The notes: generated by a model not told the origin, from the sequence alone. A DNA stretch of 64,000 bases from Ectobius pallidus (GCA_964059195.1 CAXKWD010000003.1:195758174-195822173); one strand, 5' to 3'. Positions 50,901 to 62,619 are shown, numbered from the stretch's first letter. Program-made: numbers and translations.

Positions 50901-52239
50901 TCGTTAGTTCAAAAACTGTATAAATGCAGAAATGTAATATTTATAGAGTTAAGGTACATGTAAAATTATGAGAATTTTTATCCTTGTAATCCATAGTAAT
51001 CAGTTATTCTACTGCAATTCTCTCTGTTGATTTAAAACTTAGATCCCACTGACGATTTCAGTTGATGATGGCTTATATTATTGTATAAATTCAACATTGT
51101 AAAAGTTAACATGAATAATGTCTAGGCTACTTTCAATGATGTCTATTTATAGGCTCAATTATTTCTAGTATAATAAACCACTGCAGATAATTTAATGCAT
51201 GTAACATACCTAGAAACATTTCAATAAATTTACCTAGCAGTGTTGATACATTTTTCATGTTAACATATTTTTCTGATTAAAATCCCAATTTGAGGTTATG
51301 TTGATATTATCCTGTTATGAGGTGCTTTGGAATTCATATATCTGTAGACTTATAACAGAAACAATGGACAATTAAGTTTAATCATAGGCCTAGCACATTC
51401 TGAGAACAATTTGGTATCATAACCTCCAATAAGTCATTGTTAAAACCTCCAAGTGCAGCAATCTAAAGCAGTTCCTCCATTTTCTCTGTTACCTTTACCG
51501 TACCGTATTGGCAAAAACTCCTTCGTAGCACAAGACGTTATTCCATTTACCGTATTCGATCACGTGACATTAGAGTATACCGTATCAGAGAACACGCTAT
51601 GGCAAAAACTCTCTATTAATCATATTAATGCTAAACAGTTTCATTATATTATACTGTAATATAATAGACAGCAGCCCAACAGAACTATTCAGAACGGACT
51701 TTTATATTGCAGAACAGTGTTAATGGAGTACATTTCTGGTATTAGGGGTCGATCCTAGAACCTCCTCGAACTTTTCTTACGTAATGAGGTCTGGTACGGA
51801 GTGCACTCAGCCTCGTGACACTAACTTGATAAAGAAGAAGCGATGAAAAATTCCGTGAAGGTCAACATGCTGACCACATTTACTAATTCCTGCCATCGGC
51901 TTATTTTAGCTGGGAAGAAGCCTATTTATATTGGACCAAATCAGTTGACCGGTACATGAGTAATGCACAATTTAGTGCCTACTTCATGGAAATATATTAG
52001 AAAGAATTTATCAAATACAAATCAGTTCTTATGACAACATATTGTTTAACATTGTTCATTTACGGCTTTGGAAGATAGCTTTGACAAATAACACTACCCA
52101 TGTATTCCTTCACATGCTTATCCCACTAGTAAGAAGTTTTTTATTTCGTTGATCAAGTTCAAGTGAATAGGCCTACTGTTATATACAGAAGATGCATTAC
52201 TGTGAAATTAGGCCTATGTACATTAAGCGGAGTTCTTTG
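50901..52239. other. AT-rich intergenic DNA, no gene seen
   Basis: No recognisable domain. 52140-52230 is a copy of the dispersed repeat at 41770-41885. The 68-codon frame at 51453-51659 has no family resemblance. Confidence 0.5.
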
Positions 52240-52315
52240 CAAGTCCATTTCGCGAAATGTTCACATATTTTAAGAATTTCGTATATCAGTGTATACGAGT
52301 ATAAATTAAGGCTAA
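52240..52315 (-). repeat. Dispersed repeat copy C, part 1
   Basis: Minus-strand match of 57430-57490 ('agtgtatacga.tat.aatta'), interrupted at the TAA target by the Harbinger element and resuming at 54948. Confidence 0.7.
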
Positions 52316-53436
52316 GGGCGGAATTCTGGAATCCTCCTTTCAAGCTCCTTCACTTAAAATGGGCCTTCAATCCTCCTTACATAGCCATTCGTACTCTGGA
52401 ACCTTCCTTGTTTCGCTTTAGGAAGGATGGCTCCTTAAAGGTGAAAGGGGGCCTGTGATGTCCCTTAAGAGGCACCTTTTCTTATTCTCGAACCTCCCTG
52501 TTAGTTTAAAGGAGGAAGTAAGAGAGTTTCCTTATCTTAAATACTGAAGGAAGCCGAGTGGTCGCCTTTTTCCATCCTCTATAGTTTTCAGACGTCAATT
52601 TTCTCACTTCTGTGATATTAGATGGTGAATTTATTGAGTTTATGCAACTTATATCAAATTTCAGATTGTACTACAGCAACGTAGGTTAACGATAATGCTA
52701 CGAAATAATTATTATATTATCTAGAAGTATTAAATAAAAATATGACTACATAGATACGACACAAACAAATTAAACTCATTATTATGGGCAAAAAAACCGT
52801 GAATTTCAAAATAACAGTCCATTGTGAGCAGAATATATATTAAATAAGCCCCATAAATAACTATTTTTGGAAAAGAATAGCGTACTGTATGTACGGTAGT
52901 TCATTATTGTCTATTTATTAAAATAAATTAAGATTGGATATAGTATAAAGTGATCAATGTCACGATAAATGACATTGAAGCGTGGATATAAAATACGTAA
53001 ATTAGGCCCATGAACATAACTCTTACATATCCATATAACAAAGGAAAGGAGTACTGTCTAATTAACCTTAAAGAATACAAATATATATTTTGAAAGTCAA
53101 CTATTAGGCCTACAACTGTTTAATTGCACGTATGTTTGATCTCAATACTTATGACAAAACAAAGAGGAACATAATAATAATGATAATAAATACAGAAATT
53201 ATAGCAATAGACCTAACAATGACAATACCATTAAGAATAATTATAGTAGTAGTAGTCTAATAATAATGCAATATAAAAATAATAATATAATAAAAATATA
53301 ATATAATACAAATATAATAATGGGCCTTTAATATAAATATAATAATATAATACAAATATAATAATAGGCCTATAATAAAAATATAATATTAGTACTAGAA
53401 ATAGTAGTTAGAAATCTAACAAAAAATAGTGAAATT

Positions 53437-53830
53437 CATAATTATAGCACAAGAAGTAGCTTAGATTGTCATAGATACACATGCAAAAAGCAAATTATAT
53501 TTAAGGACGTAAGTGTAATTGGAACTATACTATACAACAAGCTACCTGTAGAAATTAAGAATGCTGACAAGAAAAATTTCAAAACACTTCTGAAGAAATA
53601 CTTAATAGAAAAATGTTTATATTCTTTAGACGAATTGTAATAACCGATTAGCACATATACATTATTATATTTTGATCAATCACACACTTTTATCCTTAGA
53701 TCTAAATTGTAGCAATATTAGGTTGTATAATATTAGCTCTTAGTCTGTAAGCTTGACAATGTCAGAAACTTGTATCAAGTCAATTGACAGCAAATAAATT
53801 ATTATTATTATTATTATTACTAATAATAAT
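53437..53830 (+). pseudogene. LINE 3' fragment nested in the Harbinger element
   Basis: A frame from about 53437 to 53640 reads 'HNYSTRSSLDCHRYT', 'LYNKLPVEIKNADKKNFK' and 'LLKKYLIEKCLYSLDEL' before a stop, the usual end of CR1/Jockey-type ORF2. A short 3' UTR and an (ATT)n tail (about 53800-53820) follow. It is 5'-truncated. The antisense 61-codon frame at 53469-53654 is its shadow. Confidence 0.72.
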
Positions 53831-54147
53831 AACAATATTAATGAAGAGTACCGGTAATAGAAGCAGCTGCAATATTATAAAAATGCTAGACACATTTTTT
53901 ATATCATAGACTACATAGTCTTTATGTTCTCAATAAAATAGTACAGTATGACAATAAAAAGAGGATAGTTCCACCAAGCGGTACGCAGTTTTGTTCTGAG
54001 TAGTCCTATAGGCCTATGCACTTTTAACTTTAAAGCAAGTTTCTGTTTATGAAATAACATTTATATGCTTATGTTACCATTCTTTAGGCCTGATGTTGCA
54101 GGTTAATGTAAGAAAATGCACAAGTCAATGAAAGACGATGAATTCCC

Positions 54148-54150
<3 letters not shown>

Positions 54151-54178
<28 letters not shown>
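54151..54178. repeat. Poly(T) run
   Basis: A homopolymer of nearly 30 T. The corresponding place in the partial copy near 29291 has only seven T. Confidence 0.9.
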
Positions 54179-54271
54179 GTAAGAAGAATATAATACTTAT
54201 TCAAACACATTGATAAAATAGAACACAAGAATGGAATGTGCACAATTTCACATAAATAAAAAAAAAAGTTG

Positions 54272-54345
54272 CTTTGGGGTGGATTTGAACGTGGGACCTC
54301 TCCCTTAGACACGCACGTTACCCCGAGACCACGAACACACTGTGA
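54272..54345 (-). repeat. tRNA-like sequence in the Harbinger element
   Basis: On the minus strand: 'TGGTCTCGGGGTAACGTGCG' (A-box-like) and 'CACGTTCAAATCCACCCC' (B-box-like). Paralogue of 29400-29478. Confidence 0.5.
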
Positions 54346-54947
54346 AGTTGAATCGTCCATGCGGGGAGGAAAGAAGGCTATCGCATCAGTGGCTCATAGA
54401 ATAGAAAAAACACTTACCGTATTTCGACGTTGGACTTTACTTCGGAGCCCTGCTAGTTTTATTATGTTACATTATTGTATTATTTTATTCATTGGTACCA
54501 TAATACACTGAAAATTCGAGTGATAAATTCAGATGTGTGCCTCGCTGCAGTCCCGTACAACGGAATAAAGACGCTAGTTACTACCAACCTATGCATATTC
54601 TCAGAGCTTCATGTTGTTATTTATTAAGAGGCCAGGAATTACTAATCTGACATAAAATGAAGTAAACTTCAATCCTGTAATTTAATTGTCATCAATTTTC
54701 ATAAAATAAATAGTCATTATACAACAGCCCTTAATGTATAATCGAACATATGGGAACATTTGTCTTCCATGCAGATGCCAACTGTCCATGGCAACTGAAG
54801 GAGGCTTTATAAGCTGTCCTTCATTAAGGACGCTATAAGAAAGAACCGAGAATTTGATTTTGCATTTGAAGAAGGTGCCTTCTTTTTACCCTCCTTTACT
54901 AAGGAAGGTTTCAGGAGGAATTGAAGGCTTGTTCCAGAATTCCGCCC

Positions 54948-55125
54948 TAAGTGTCAAAATTTAGACCTTTGTTCTTCCGTAAGCTCTGTTTAATGAATCG
55001 TACTGGAGCTTAACTCTGAGATAGATTACAAAAATACTTCTTTTCTGCATATGAAAATTTCAATTATCATTTATTAACAAAAGCATTCTGGCACTCCGTT
55101 ACATCAGGTTACCTGATTTTATTCC
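54948..55125 (-). repeat. Dispersed repeat copy C, part 2
   Basis: Reverse complement of 28806-28990 and 57262-57430, ending 'ggttacctgattttattccc'. Continues the repeat interrupted at 52315. Confidence 0.7.
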
Positions 55126-55890
55126 CATAGTATCTGGTGCAAGCTCCACGTGTTGAGAAACACACCTCTGCGGGTTGTGAATTTCATTTCTTTCCGCTCC
55201 GACGCCTTCTAAGGGAAGGTTACTTTTCTTTTGTGACTTCAGAATGGTTAATACCCGGGGCAACCCTCCATTACACATTCATAGAGAATGTAAAGCTACT
55301 TACAGAAGAGAATTGTTCCTCTACATTTATCAGAATGTGGGTTGGAAAGAAAGAGTTGAATTCATAAAGTATAATGATGCACATAAACCTGGCGTTATAT
55401 AACTTTACACAGTGAAGTGTGGTTCGAAACACAAACGGCATATACTGTACCTCTTATATCATCTATTCTTGTACGTCTTTGTCTTTCTATAGTGTATTTC
55501 CCCTTGCATATTCAGAGTCTAGAGAAAGAAGAGACGGAACTGGAGGGACACGGAAAAACCCGCGAAAAAGATGGAAAGAGAGAGAAGAGGAATAGAGAAA
55601 GATGCAAGAAAACTAAGAGATTAAGATCACATCATATAAAGAGGGAGCAAGTGACGGAAAGGGCAGGAAAGAATAAGAGAATATGAGGGAGAGAGATACA
55701 AAGAGAAACAAACTTAAAATGGGGAGGAAATTAAGTATAAAATAACATATGGAATGGGGGGAGAGTGTGAGAGAGAGAAATATAGAGAGAAGGGAAATAG
55801 TTTATTTTTCTGTACAATACGTAACAAAAAAATCACGCAACAGAATACAACAAACGAAGAAATAAATACACAATTAAAGAACGGAAAGTA
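55126..55890. other. No gene; purine-rich stretch
   Basis: From about 55510 to 55800 the + strand is strongly A/G-rich ('agagagaagaggaatagagaaag'), which leaves frames open by composition only. Nothing else recognised. Confidence 0.5.
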
Positions 55891-55982
55891 CAGGGTGGCG
55901 CATTAAATGTCATACACTGAAAATATTTAATAAAACGTTTTATTAAATATTTTCAGTGTATGACATTTCATGCGCCACTCTG
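55891..55982. mobile_element. 92-bp palindromic microMITE
   Basis: CAGGGTGGCGC...GCGCCACTCTG. The two 46-bp halves are reverse complements with only about two to three mismatches and practically no loop, centred at AACGTT (55934-55939). TA flanks it at 55889-55890 and 55983-55984, as for Tc1/mariner-type insertion. Transcription would give a long hairpin RNA. Confidence 0.8.
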
Positions 55983-56079
55983 TATGAAGGAAAGGGACAA
56001 AAAGTACAAGCTCATTAGACAAAAAAGTTTGCAAGAAACAAGCGACTAACATGACATAAATTGGAGTTTATAATTGATA

Positions 56080-56540
56080 TGATAACCAGGGCCGTCGCGT
56101 GGTTTGTTGGCGCCCGGGGCAAGATTTCGTCAGGCGCCCCCCCCCCAAAAAAAAACTCTATCCCACGTGCACCCACCCGACATTCCACCTATCTGTAAGG
56201 ATTCAAACACAAACACACAGCGAGCGACGTGACGCGACACTATCAAAAACATATAAACTTAATGGGGTTAAACACGCATTATTATTAGGTTATTATTATT
56301 AACAGCAAATACAGCTGTTCAATTTTGAGCAAATATTTATTTTGGGGTAACTTAGCAAATATAAAGTTGTTGGTGTCAAATATTTATTTGTTCAATAAAT
56401 ACATACAACGTAATATTCAAAATTCAGTTATACTTAACTTTGAAAAATACGTTATGTACATCTAACATATTATTTCAAATTTTGTTGTTTATTTTTGCCG
56501 TTGTCACGGCGCCCGGGGCGAATAAATGATCATAACGAAG
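56080..56540. repeat. Remnant with repeated GGCGCCCGGGGC ends
   Basis: 'cagggccgtcgcg' with 'ggcgcccggggcaag' near 56110 and 'acggcgcccggggcgaa' near 56508 bracket about 400 bp containing C10 and A9 runs. The GC-rich words stand out from AT-rich surroundings and are in the same orientation. Possibly an old DNA transposon; class not recognised. No coding. Confidence 0.35.
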
Positions 56541-56629
56541 AGACAGAATTGCCTTGCACATTTCCACATAGCACAACTAACAGATTTTCTGCCCGTAGAG
56601 AATACAAACAACCGATTGAAATGTTTTAG

Positions 56630-57110
56630 AGTATATCCCAAATAAGTGATCCTGTTCAAAACAAAGGGGAGGACGACTTACAGAGATTCGCGGAAAAGTA
56701 GCATCATGTGACAAAACGTGATCGGTTATGTCATTAGCATGCGCCATTACCAGGGTGTGACTTGCTAGTGGAGAAGTAGTGTTCATAAGTACATGCAACA
56801 ATAATATCAACATTTAAACGTGAAATAACAAACTCTCACTGCCATCGCCTTCATTATAGTATATCAATTAGCAAACAAAACATAAAGGATTCATTGTTCA
56901 CGAAGACCGTGCGGGACACCCACGCATATCTTACTCCTCTCTCCGTACTTGTATTTCCCTCTCATGTTCAAGATAGAGAAGAAGTGAGTTGTACTGAGAA
57001 TAAAAGAAACTACCATTATGACGGAGATGACATGCGTTCTCACGTGCGGACTATGACAGCCACTCCTCTTTGTTTTGAACAGGATCAAACTTACTTGGGA
57101 TATAATATAA
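56630..57110. repeat. Inverted repeat pair around a 0.4-kb spacer
   Basis: 'atatcccaaataagtgatcctgttcaaaacaaagg' at 56633-56667 recurs as its reverse complement at about 57067-57101 with two or three differences. Candidate TIRs of a short element. No target duplication found and no protein inside. Confidence 0.5.
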
Positions 57111-57261
57111 CAAGAAAAAACAGCATCAAAAGGACAACACGTGCAAATAATAAATAGATAATATGTTAATTAATTTTAATTAACGCATAATTATTGACTT
57201 TTTGTTGAGCTATTGAACTCTTGGAAGTAAGTTTGTACCAGCTTACTGAATTTATAATGAA

Positions 57262-57510
57262 TAAAATCAGGTAAACCGATGAAACAAAGTGCCAGAATGC
57301 TTTTGTTTTATCAGTGATAATTGCAATTCTGGTAGGCCTATGCAAAAAATAAGTTATTTTTGTAATAGATCTCCAAGTTAAGCTCCAGATCGGTTCATTA
57401 AGCAGTGCTTATGGAAGAACAAAGGTCGGAAGTTTCATTCTTAACGTTAATTCATATTCGTATACACTGGTATAAGAAATTCTTTAAATATTTCAACATT
57501 TCACAAACTG
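57262..57510 (+). repeat. Dispersed repeat copy B (Harbinger empty site)
   Basis: Uninterrupted copy of the repeat at 28806-29090. The reverse complement near 57440 reads 'aattaacgtTAAgaatgaaac', with one TAA where copy C carries the 2.6-kb Harbinger element between two. Confidence 0.75.
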
Positions 57511-58264
57511 CATTGGCAGTAATATTAATTATATATGTGTAAGCTTATGATTCGCTGACATGTTTGTTTCAGGTTTAAAGCAGCCGTGTAGGTTATGAAT
57601 TAAATATATTCAATCTGAAATCAATCTGTCAGGAATTACATTAGGTCTATTTACTTTCACAGCAACGATTAAACTGAAAAATATTCACATTAATATATGG
57701 TGGAGACACCGGTAGCCGTACATTTCGATAGAATGCACAATATTATATCAACGCCAGCTGCTTTTAATTATTCAACGGCTGGATTTCTAAAAAATATTTT
57801 ATTTTTGTTTATTTATTTTTATATGAATTTTGATAAGCATTTGTGAAGGAATAACACTAGAACGAACTTTCAACAAATGCCTCACATCTAGAGCAAGGCG
57901 TGATATAATACATTTATAAACATCTGACTTCATAGTAATCAAGGCCCTCAGTGATTAGCAACGCGGCTTTGTAGTCCAGTTATGCTTTTCCATGTAGGCC
58001 TATAATCCATGTGACTTTTAATTAGTCGTTACTCCGATCCGATTTGGCCAAAAATAAATGGGCTTCTTCCCATGGACATTATAAATTCGTGTACCATTCT
58101 GGCACTTCATAAAAAATATAGAGTTTTCAAATACTAGAGAGAATTTTATTCAATAAACAAAAAAGTTATTTCGAGCATAAATCTGGTGAGGAACAATAAT
58201 TCTAAATATAAATTATAACACTGTATATCCTCTCACCGGAATCCAATTCAAAGCATAAGTACTA
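57511..58264. other. AT-rich intergenic DNA, no gene seen
   Basis: Only a fragment of the 30140-type repeat ('gatttggcc...cttcccatggacattataaat', 58030-58105) is recognised. Confidence 0.5.
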
Positions 58265-58932
58265 CAGTCAGTCCCACGCAAGAGTTGGCCAATGACGCGG
58301 GTTTCTGCGTCGCGGCGGGTACAGCTCCAACTCCCGAACGATCGGGTGAAATATCTACGCAAAGAAAGCCGCGATCAGTGTAATAATTCAGGTTCTTACA
58401 TTTAAAGTTAAAATTACAATGAAAATAACCACGTACCTCATCACAAGAGATGTTGGAAATATTCTTCTCTTGCATCCACACAATACTGGCACCTTTTTAG
58501 GAAATTTTCTTTCACGCGCATAAGTAATTCTCTTGTGATATTGTATTTAAGTTCTTCTAATGTATGGGAAATTGACCTGTACACTTTATTTTTCAATAAA
58601 TAATAGTCACATACTGTTATAAGAACTTAAAGACAGTATAAAAAGAGAAATTATTTCTATCTAGGAAGCTGAAAGTATGCGCATGAAAGAACATTTCCTA
58701 AAATGGTGCCAGTATTGTGTGGATGCAAGAGAAGATTATTTCCGATATCTCTTGTGATGAGGTACGTGGTGATACGATTGTAATTTTAACTGTAAATGTG
58801 AGAACCTGAATCATTACACCGATCGCGGCTTTATTAGCGTAGATATTTCACTCCATCGCTCGGGAGTTGGAGCTGTGCCTGCCGCGACGCAGAAACCCGC
58901 GTCATTGGCCAACTCTTGCGTGGGACTGAATG
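58265..58932. mobile_element. Foldback element copy 2
   Basis: 668 bp, from CAGTCAGTCCCACGC to GCGTGGGACTGAATG, alignable over its length with 27860-28537. Arms of about 0.3 kb are inverted copies: 'gttggccaatgacgcggg' at the left and 'cccgcgtcattggccaac' at the right. TA lies on both outer sides (58263-58264 and 58933-58934). No coding frame. The antisense 77-codon frame is incidental. Confidence 0.8.
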
Positions 58933-59243
58933 TACAAAGGCACGTTAAAATTAACTCTAGGCAGCTTTTTCATGTTACCAAGACGACTGAGTTAAGGAAC
59001 AGTACGATGCGAGGAAGAAACCTGCGCGTTTTGTTATAAAATCGACGGGAAAATAAAAAAAATAAATAAATTTTAAGCGATGTTTCGTGGATTTTTAATT
59101 TGAGGCACTTAAGGCACATAAAAAGAAACTGAGCTTATGGGTAATGAAATAAAATTCACCCATTGTGGATTGTCGTATATTTTGACTTTGTTCAAAATAG
59201 TTTATTACCAATGTATAATATGGTGGGTGCTTTGCCACTTCTT
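58933..59243. other. No gene seen
   Basis: AT-rich, with an 'aaataaaaaaaataaataaat' stretch near 59050. Nothing recognised. Confidence 0.5.
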
Positions 59244-59483
59244 TTTACAAGTGGTTGTCCGTGTCGGTTTTATAAAGTGTATGATAAGAACTTAATCTCG
59301 CGAATATAATGGTTTGAAATGGTATCACAATACGGTTGAGGGTTCACAATATTTAATAACCTGTTTACAAGTGGTTGTCCGTGTCGGTTTTATAAAGTGT
59401 ATGATAAGAACTTAATCTCGCGAATATAATGGTTTGAAATGGTATCACAATACGGTTGAGGGTTCACAATATTTAATAACCTG
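59244..59483. repeat. Exact 2 x 120-bp tandem duplication
   Basis: 59244-59363 and 59364-59483 are identical by eye, beginning 'tttacaagtggttgtccgtg' and ending 'atttaataacctg'. It is not coding. Confidence 0.92.
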
Positions 59484-60082
59484 TAAAATCGTCATGTTGA
59501 AATGCCCGATATTATGTAATGCAACGGGTTTGTTTTTGGAACGATACGAGCAAACCGATTTTCATCATTTTCTTGCCTGCCATTATAGGCAAATTGCCTA
59601 TTAAAGTTTTCGTTTTACCATAATTAAATGTTTAAGTGTTGAGATTATAGATTAATTTAAGAAGAACTAAAACTAGAACGGCTGACCATGAAAATCAGCT
59701 GTTAGCAAGTTCTCGTAGTTCTTGTCTTCTGAGATGGATGGCAGCTGATGGCGTACGGTCAAGTCGAAGCTTAAACGACGAAATGAACTCAATTTAATGT
59801 AATATTAAAATAAACACGAACATAATTTATTTTATTTCATGTACAGGTTGTTTATTACGCAGTTTCATTTCCTGCTGTCAAGGTTTCAAGATCGTTCCGT
59901 GTTCGATAATAATCGATACCACACCCATGTTATAATGAAAATCTGTATCGTAATGGATATCAATAGTCTGTGATACCACTGCGTCACATGTAATAGTCGT
60001 AGCATGAATGAACAAAAATGTAACTATTTTACTACAAATTTGTTCAATCATATACAGTTTTATTGAAATTTGTACATATATA
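59484..60082. other. Intergenic DNA, no gene seen
   Basis: No domain or repeat recognised. Confidence 0.45.
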
Positions 60083-60761
60083 TGAGGCTCGTTCAGAAAG
60101 TAAGATTCCCTGGGACCGTTTACAGAAACAATACACAATTTCATGGAAATTTTTATTGCAACATATAGGCCTACAGCAAGTGTTCAGCAATTTTTAACAA
60201 ATTCGCCACAGGAATTGACAATGTTTGTTATAGGCTACCGTGGAACCAACTTTTCAACATCTATGTCGTAGAAGTATGCCGCTTACGATTTGAACCAAAG
60301 TGTGACAACCATTTCCTCTTCTCTGTCATTCCCTGTCATTTCTTGAAGTGTAGGAAAAGTTACGAATCACTGGGAGCGAGGTCCGGGCTGTAGGGTGGAT
60401 TTTTAAACCCTTTCCAGCCGAACTTCTGCGGGATACTTGCTGGGAGGTGTTTAAAAATCCATTCTAAAGCCCGATTCTCGTTCCCAGTGATTTTCATATT
60501 TTCCTACACTTCAAGAGATGACAGAGAATAAAAGAGGCAGAGATGGTTGTCATACAATGGTTCAAATCCCAGACGGCAGAGTTCTACGACACAAGCATTA
60601 AAAAGTTGGTCACACGGTAAGACAAATGTCTCAATTATGGTAGCAATTTTGTTGAAAAATAGCTGAACGCTTGCTGTATCTGCTGCTATAAATATTTTCG
60701 TGAAATTGTGTTTTGTTTCCATAAACAGCACGGGGGAAAGTTACTTTCTGGACGCGCCTCC
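60083..60761. mobile_element. Inverted duplication of a mariner 3' end
   Basis: A 679-bp palindromic element between TA dinucleotides (60081-60082, 60762-60763). Both ends carry a mariner-like TIR (gaggctcgttcagaaagtaa; its counterpart ends ttactttctggacgcgcctc). Each arm of about 330 bp encodes the transposase C-terminus outward: on + near 60540-60660 'MVVIQWFKSQTAEFYDTSIKKLV...CLNYGSNFVEK' in pieces, and on the minus strand of the left arm 'PPYSPDLAPSD' and a decayed equivalent. The N-terminal and first catalytic regions are absent. Confidence 0.8.
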
Positions 60762-60763
60762 TA

Positions 60764-61265
60764 TTTAACCAATCGAAGTGATGGTTAATGTACGCGTATT
60801 TATCAAATGAATACTATGGATTGTTTACTTGTCTGGCAAGAGGAGGAAAAGCCAGTAAACCGTGAATTGATATTATTTTGTTGTTGTTTTTGACAACTTA
60901 TAATATTGTTAGTAAAAACATTTCTTTTATGTCAATTGAGCTATCGCTAATTGTAGTTTACGCCGAGAGCTATAATACCATCGAAAAATGGATTACGTCA
61001 TCAAAAGCACTTTAGAGGAAAGAACCACAGGATTTGTTCAAAACACAGCCCACGGCCTCCTAAATGATGGAACTATGTTTCAACAAGAGAAAAATACACT
61101 ACATTTAATACGGCCGTTAGCAATGTGACCAACGTTTGCATTCCCGCGAATTATTGCTAATTACGTGACGCCTTGAAGGTTAAAAGATCACACAAACCAT
61201 TTTGATATAGATTGGATGAAAGCCACAGAGATCGCAGTTATTATTTAGTAAATCCTGTCCAAATT
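60764..61265. other. Intergenic DNA, no gene seen
   Basis: Nothing recognised besides AT-rich sequence. Confidence 0.45.
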
Positions 61266-61267
61266 TA

Positions 61268-62200
61268 CGAGGGTCATCCAGAAAGTAAGTTCCGATAGCC
61301 GATAAAGGAAACAAAAACATCAAAAATCTGATGTGAAAGTCACAAAACTTCCTCTGCTCAAATAAAAGTTAGCAGTATTCATATGTCTTTGTACAGAATC
61401 GCAAGACACAATTTTACGCTAATTATGCTATAAATACCTCATAGCACCTTCTTTGAATGTTGCGACTAAAAACGCAAGGCTATGGACAAACAAAAAAAGA
61501 ATAAAAAACAAGTGACTGCAAACGTTTATTGAACTTTCCGCCGTTAAGAATAATTTCCGAAATTTATCGAATATTCCCCTCAGATATTTCTTTGCTGTAA
61601 GCTTGACCAACAATATATCTTTCTCACTTCACGTACTTATAAAGAATAAAAGGCCGTGAATGTTCGCATATTGAGTTGTTTACCAGGCAAGATAGAGTTT
61701 CTATAAACAGTGGGTAGCTTACAACCACCTCAGATAATTTTTGTTTTTTTAAGTTTCAAATAAAAGTTTTAGCTCTTGGTATTTCACTCCATCTACAAAA
61801 TTTAAAGCAAATCGTTAGAGCTGCGTTTGAGAGAAGGTTGTCTCCAATCAGAAGGTACCTAACCCAAATAAAAAAAAATTGTTAGCGTACGATTTTCCGT
61901 TACAAGAGGCCGCATTGAAAAGAGCATGTATTCACAGTATTTTAACGTTTTCTTTATGAAGAAGAAGAGATGGAAGTCACGTGGCACGAGGTCGGGGCTG
62001 TAGAGTGGATGGTCGAAGATCTCCCATCCAAACTTAAGCAACTGATTCCTCTTGTCAGCATTCCACGTCTCTTGTTCTGGATCGCCCTCCTCAGATTTTC
62101 CATCCCCAGTGACAACATTGTCGAGAAACTCATCACCTTCCTCTTCGTACCGCTGGCGGCAGAGTCTTATGACATGAGCAGTGTATGTGAAACAAATATA
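61268..62200 (-). pseudogene. Internally deleted mariner-like element
   Basis: A TIR-like 'cgagggtcatccagaaagtaagttccg' starts at 61268 after TA. On the minus strand, in the 190-aa frame 61859-62431, 'RYEEEGDEFLDNVVTGD' marks the first catalytic Asp region. It joins directly to 'ADKRNQLLKFGWEIFDHP' and 'YSPDLVPRDFHLF', the region of the last catalytic Asp. The segment between, with the middle catalytic Asp, is deleted. The opposite TIR was not found. Inactive. Confidence 0.75.
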
Positions 62201-62251
62201 ACTTATATCCATTTTCGGAATTATATTTTTGTGATTTGTTATGTGTTCAAG

Positions 62252-62600
62252 TTCAGGAAAACAAGATAGGCCTTGAATTAAATGACAATCGCCCGATTTT
62301 AGCTTAAGCAGATGACGTTTGTCTGTTGGGGATGATATAAACATAATCGAGAGAAATGTAGAAAGTCTTTGGATGCCTGCATGAATGTTGGATTGGAAAT
62401 TAATACAGAAAAAAACTAAGTATATGGTCATGAAACGTCAAAATGCGTTTCAAAATATTAGAATAGCCGGTAAATCGTTCGAACACGTAGAGAAATTGTA
62501 GTAACTGGGAACAGTAATTAGAGATACAAATAATATTAAGGTAGTAGTTAAGTGTAGGCTGAAATCATCTTCTCATCTTCTGTTCAGAAATAAAAAAAAA
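62252..62600 (+). pseudogene. RTE/L1-like LINE reverse transcriptase fragment
   Basis: Frames give a decayed AYADDV box near 62305, then 'GDDINIIERNVESL', 'DACMNVGLEINTEK', 'KYMVMKRQN' and 'IRIAGKSFEHVEKL', the catalytic palm and following block. It resembles the family at 7061-8018, which lacks this part. It is truncated on both sides and broken by single-base shifts. Confidence 0.72.
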
Positions 62601-62619
62601 ATCAAAATGTAAGTTATAA

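Larger units (their letters stand above)
52316..54947. mobile_element. Non-autonomous PIF/Harbinger-like element
   Basis: 2632 bp. Ends GGGCGGAATTCTGGAA and TTCCAGAATTCCGCCC are perfect 16-bp inverted repeats, flanked by TAA at 52313-52315 and 54948-54950. TWA trinucleotide duplications mark PIF/Harbinger. Two paralogous copies of the surrounding repeat have a single TAA at this point. The interior carries purine/pyrimidine-skewed GGAAGG/CCTTCC-rich subterminal segments, a LINE fragment, a tRNA-like stretch and a T run, but no transposase. Confidence 0.82.

Noticed and set aside
54103..54360. 85-codon minus-strand frame with a lysine run
   Set aside because: The lysine run is the poly(T) tract read in reverse; the rest is Harbinger-like repeat and tRNA-like sequence.
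55417..55686. 89-codon charged frame
   Set aside because: It is the translation of an A/G-rich low-complexity stretch with no homologous pattern.
59878..60144. 88-codon minus-strand frame
   Set aside because: It crosses the left edge of the mariner-derived palindrome, so it is a chance join of flank and element.
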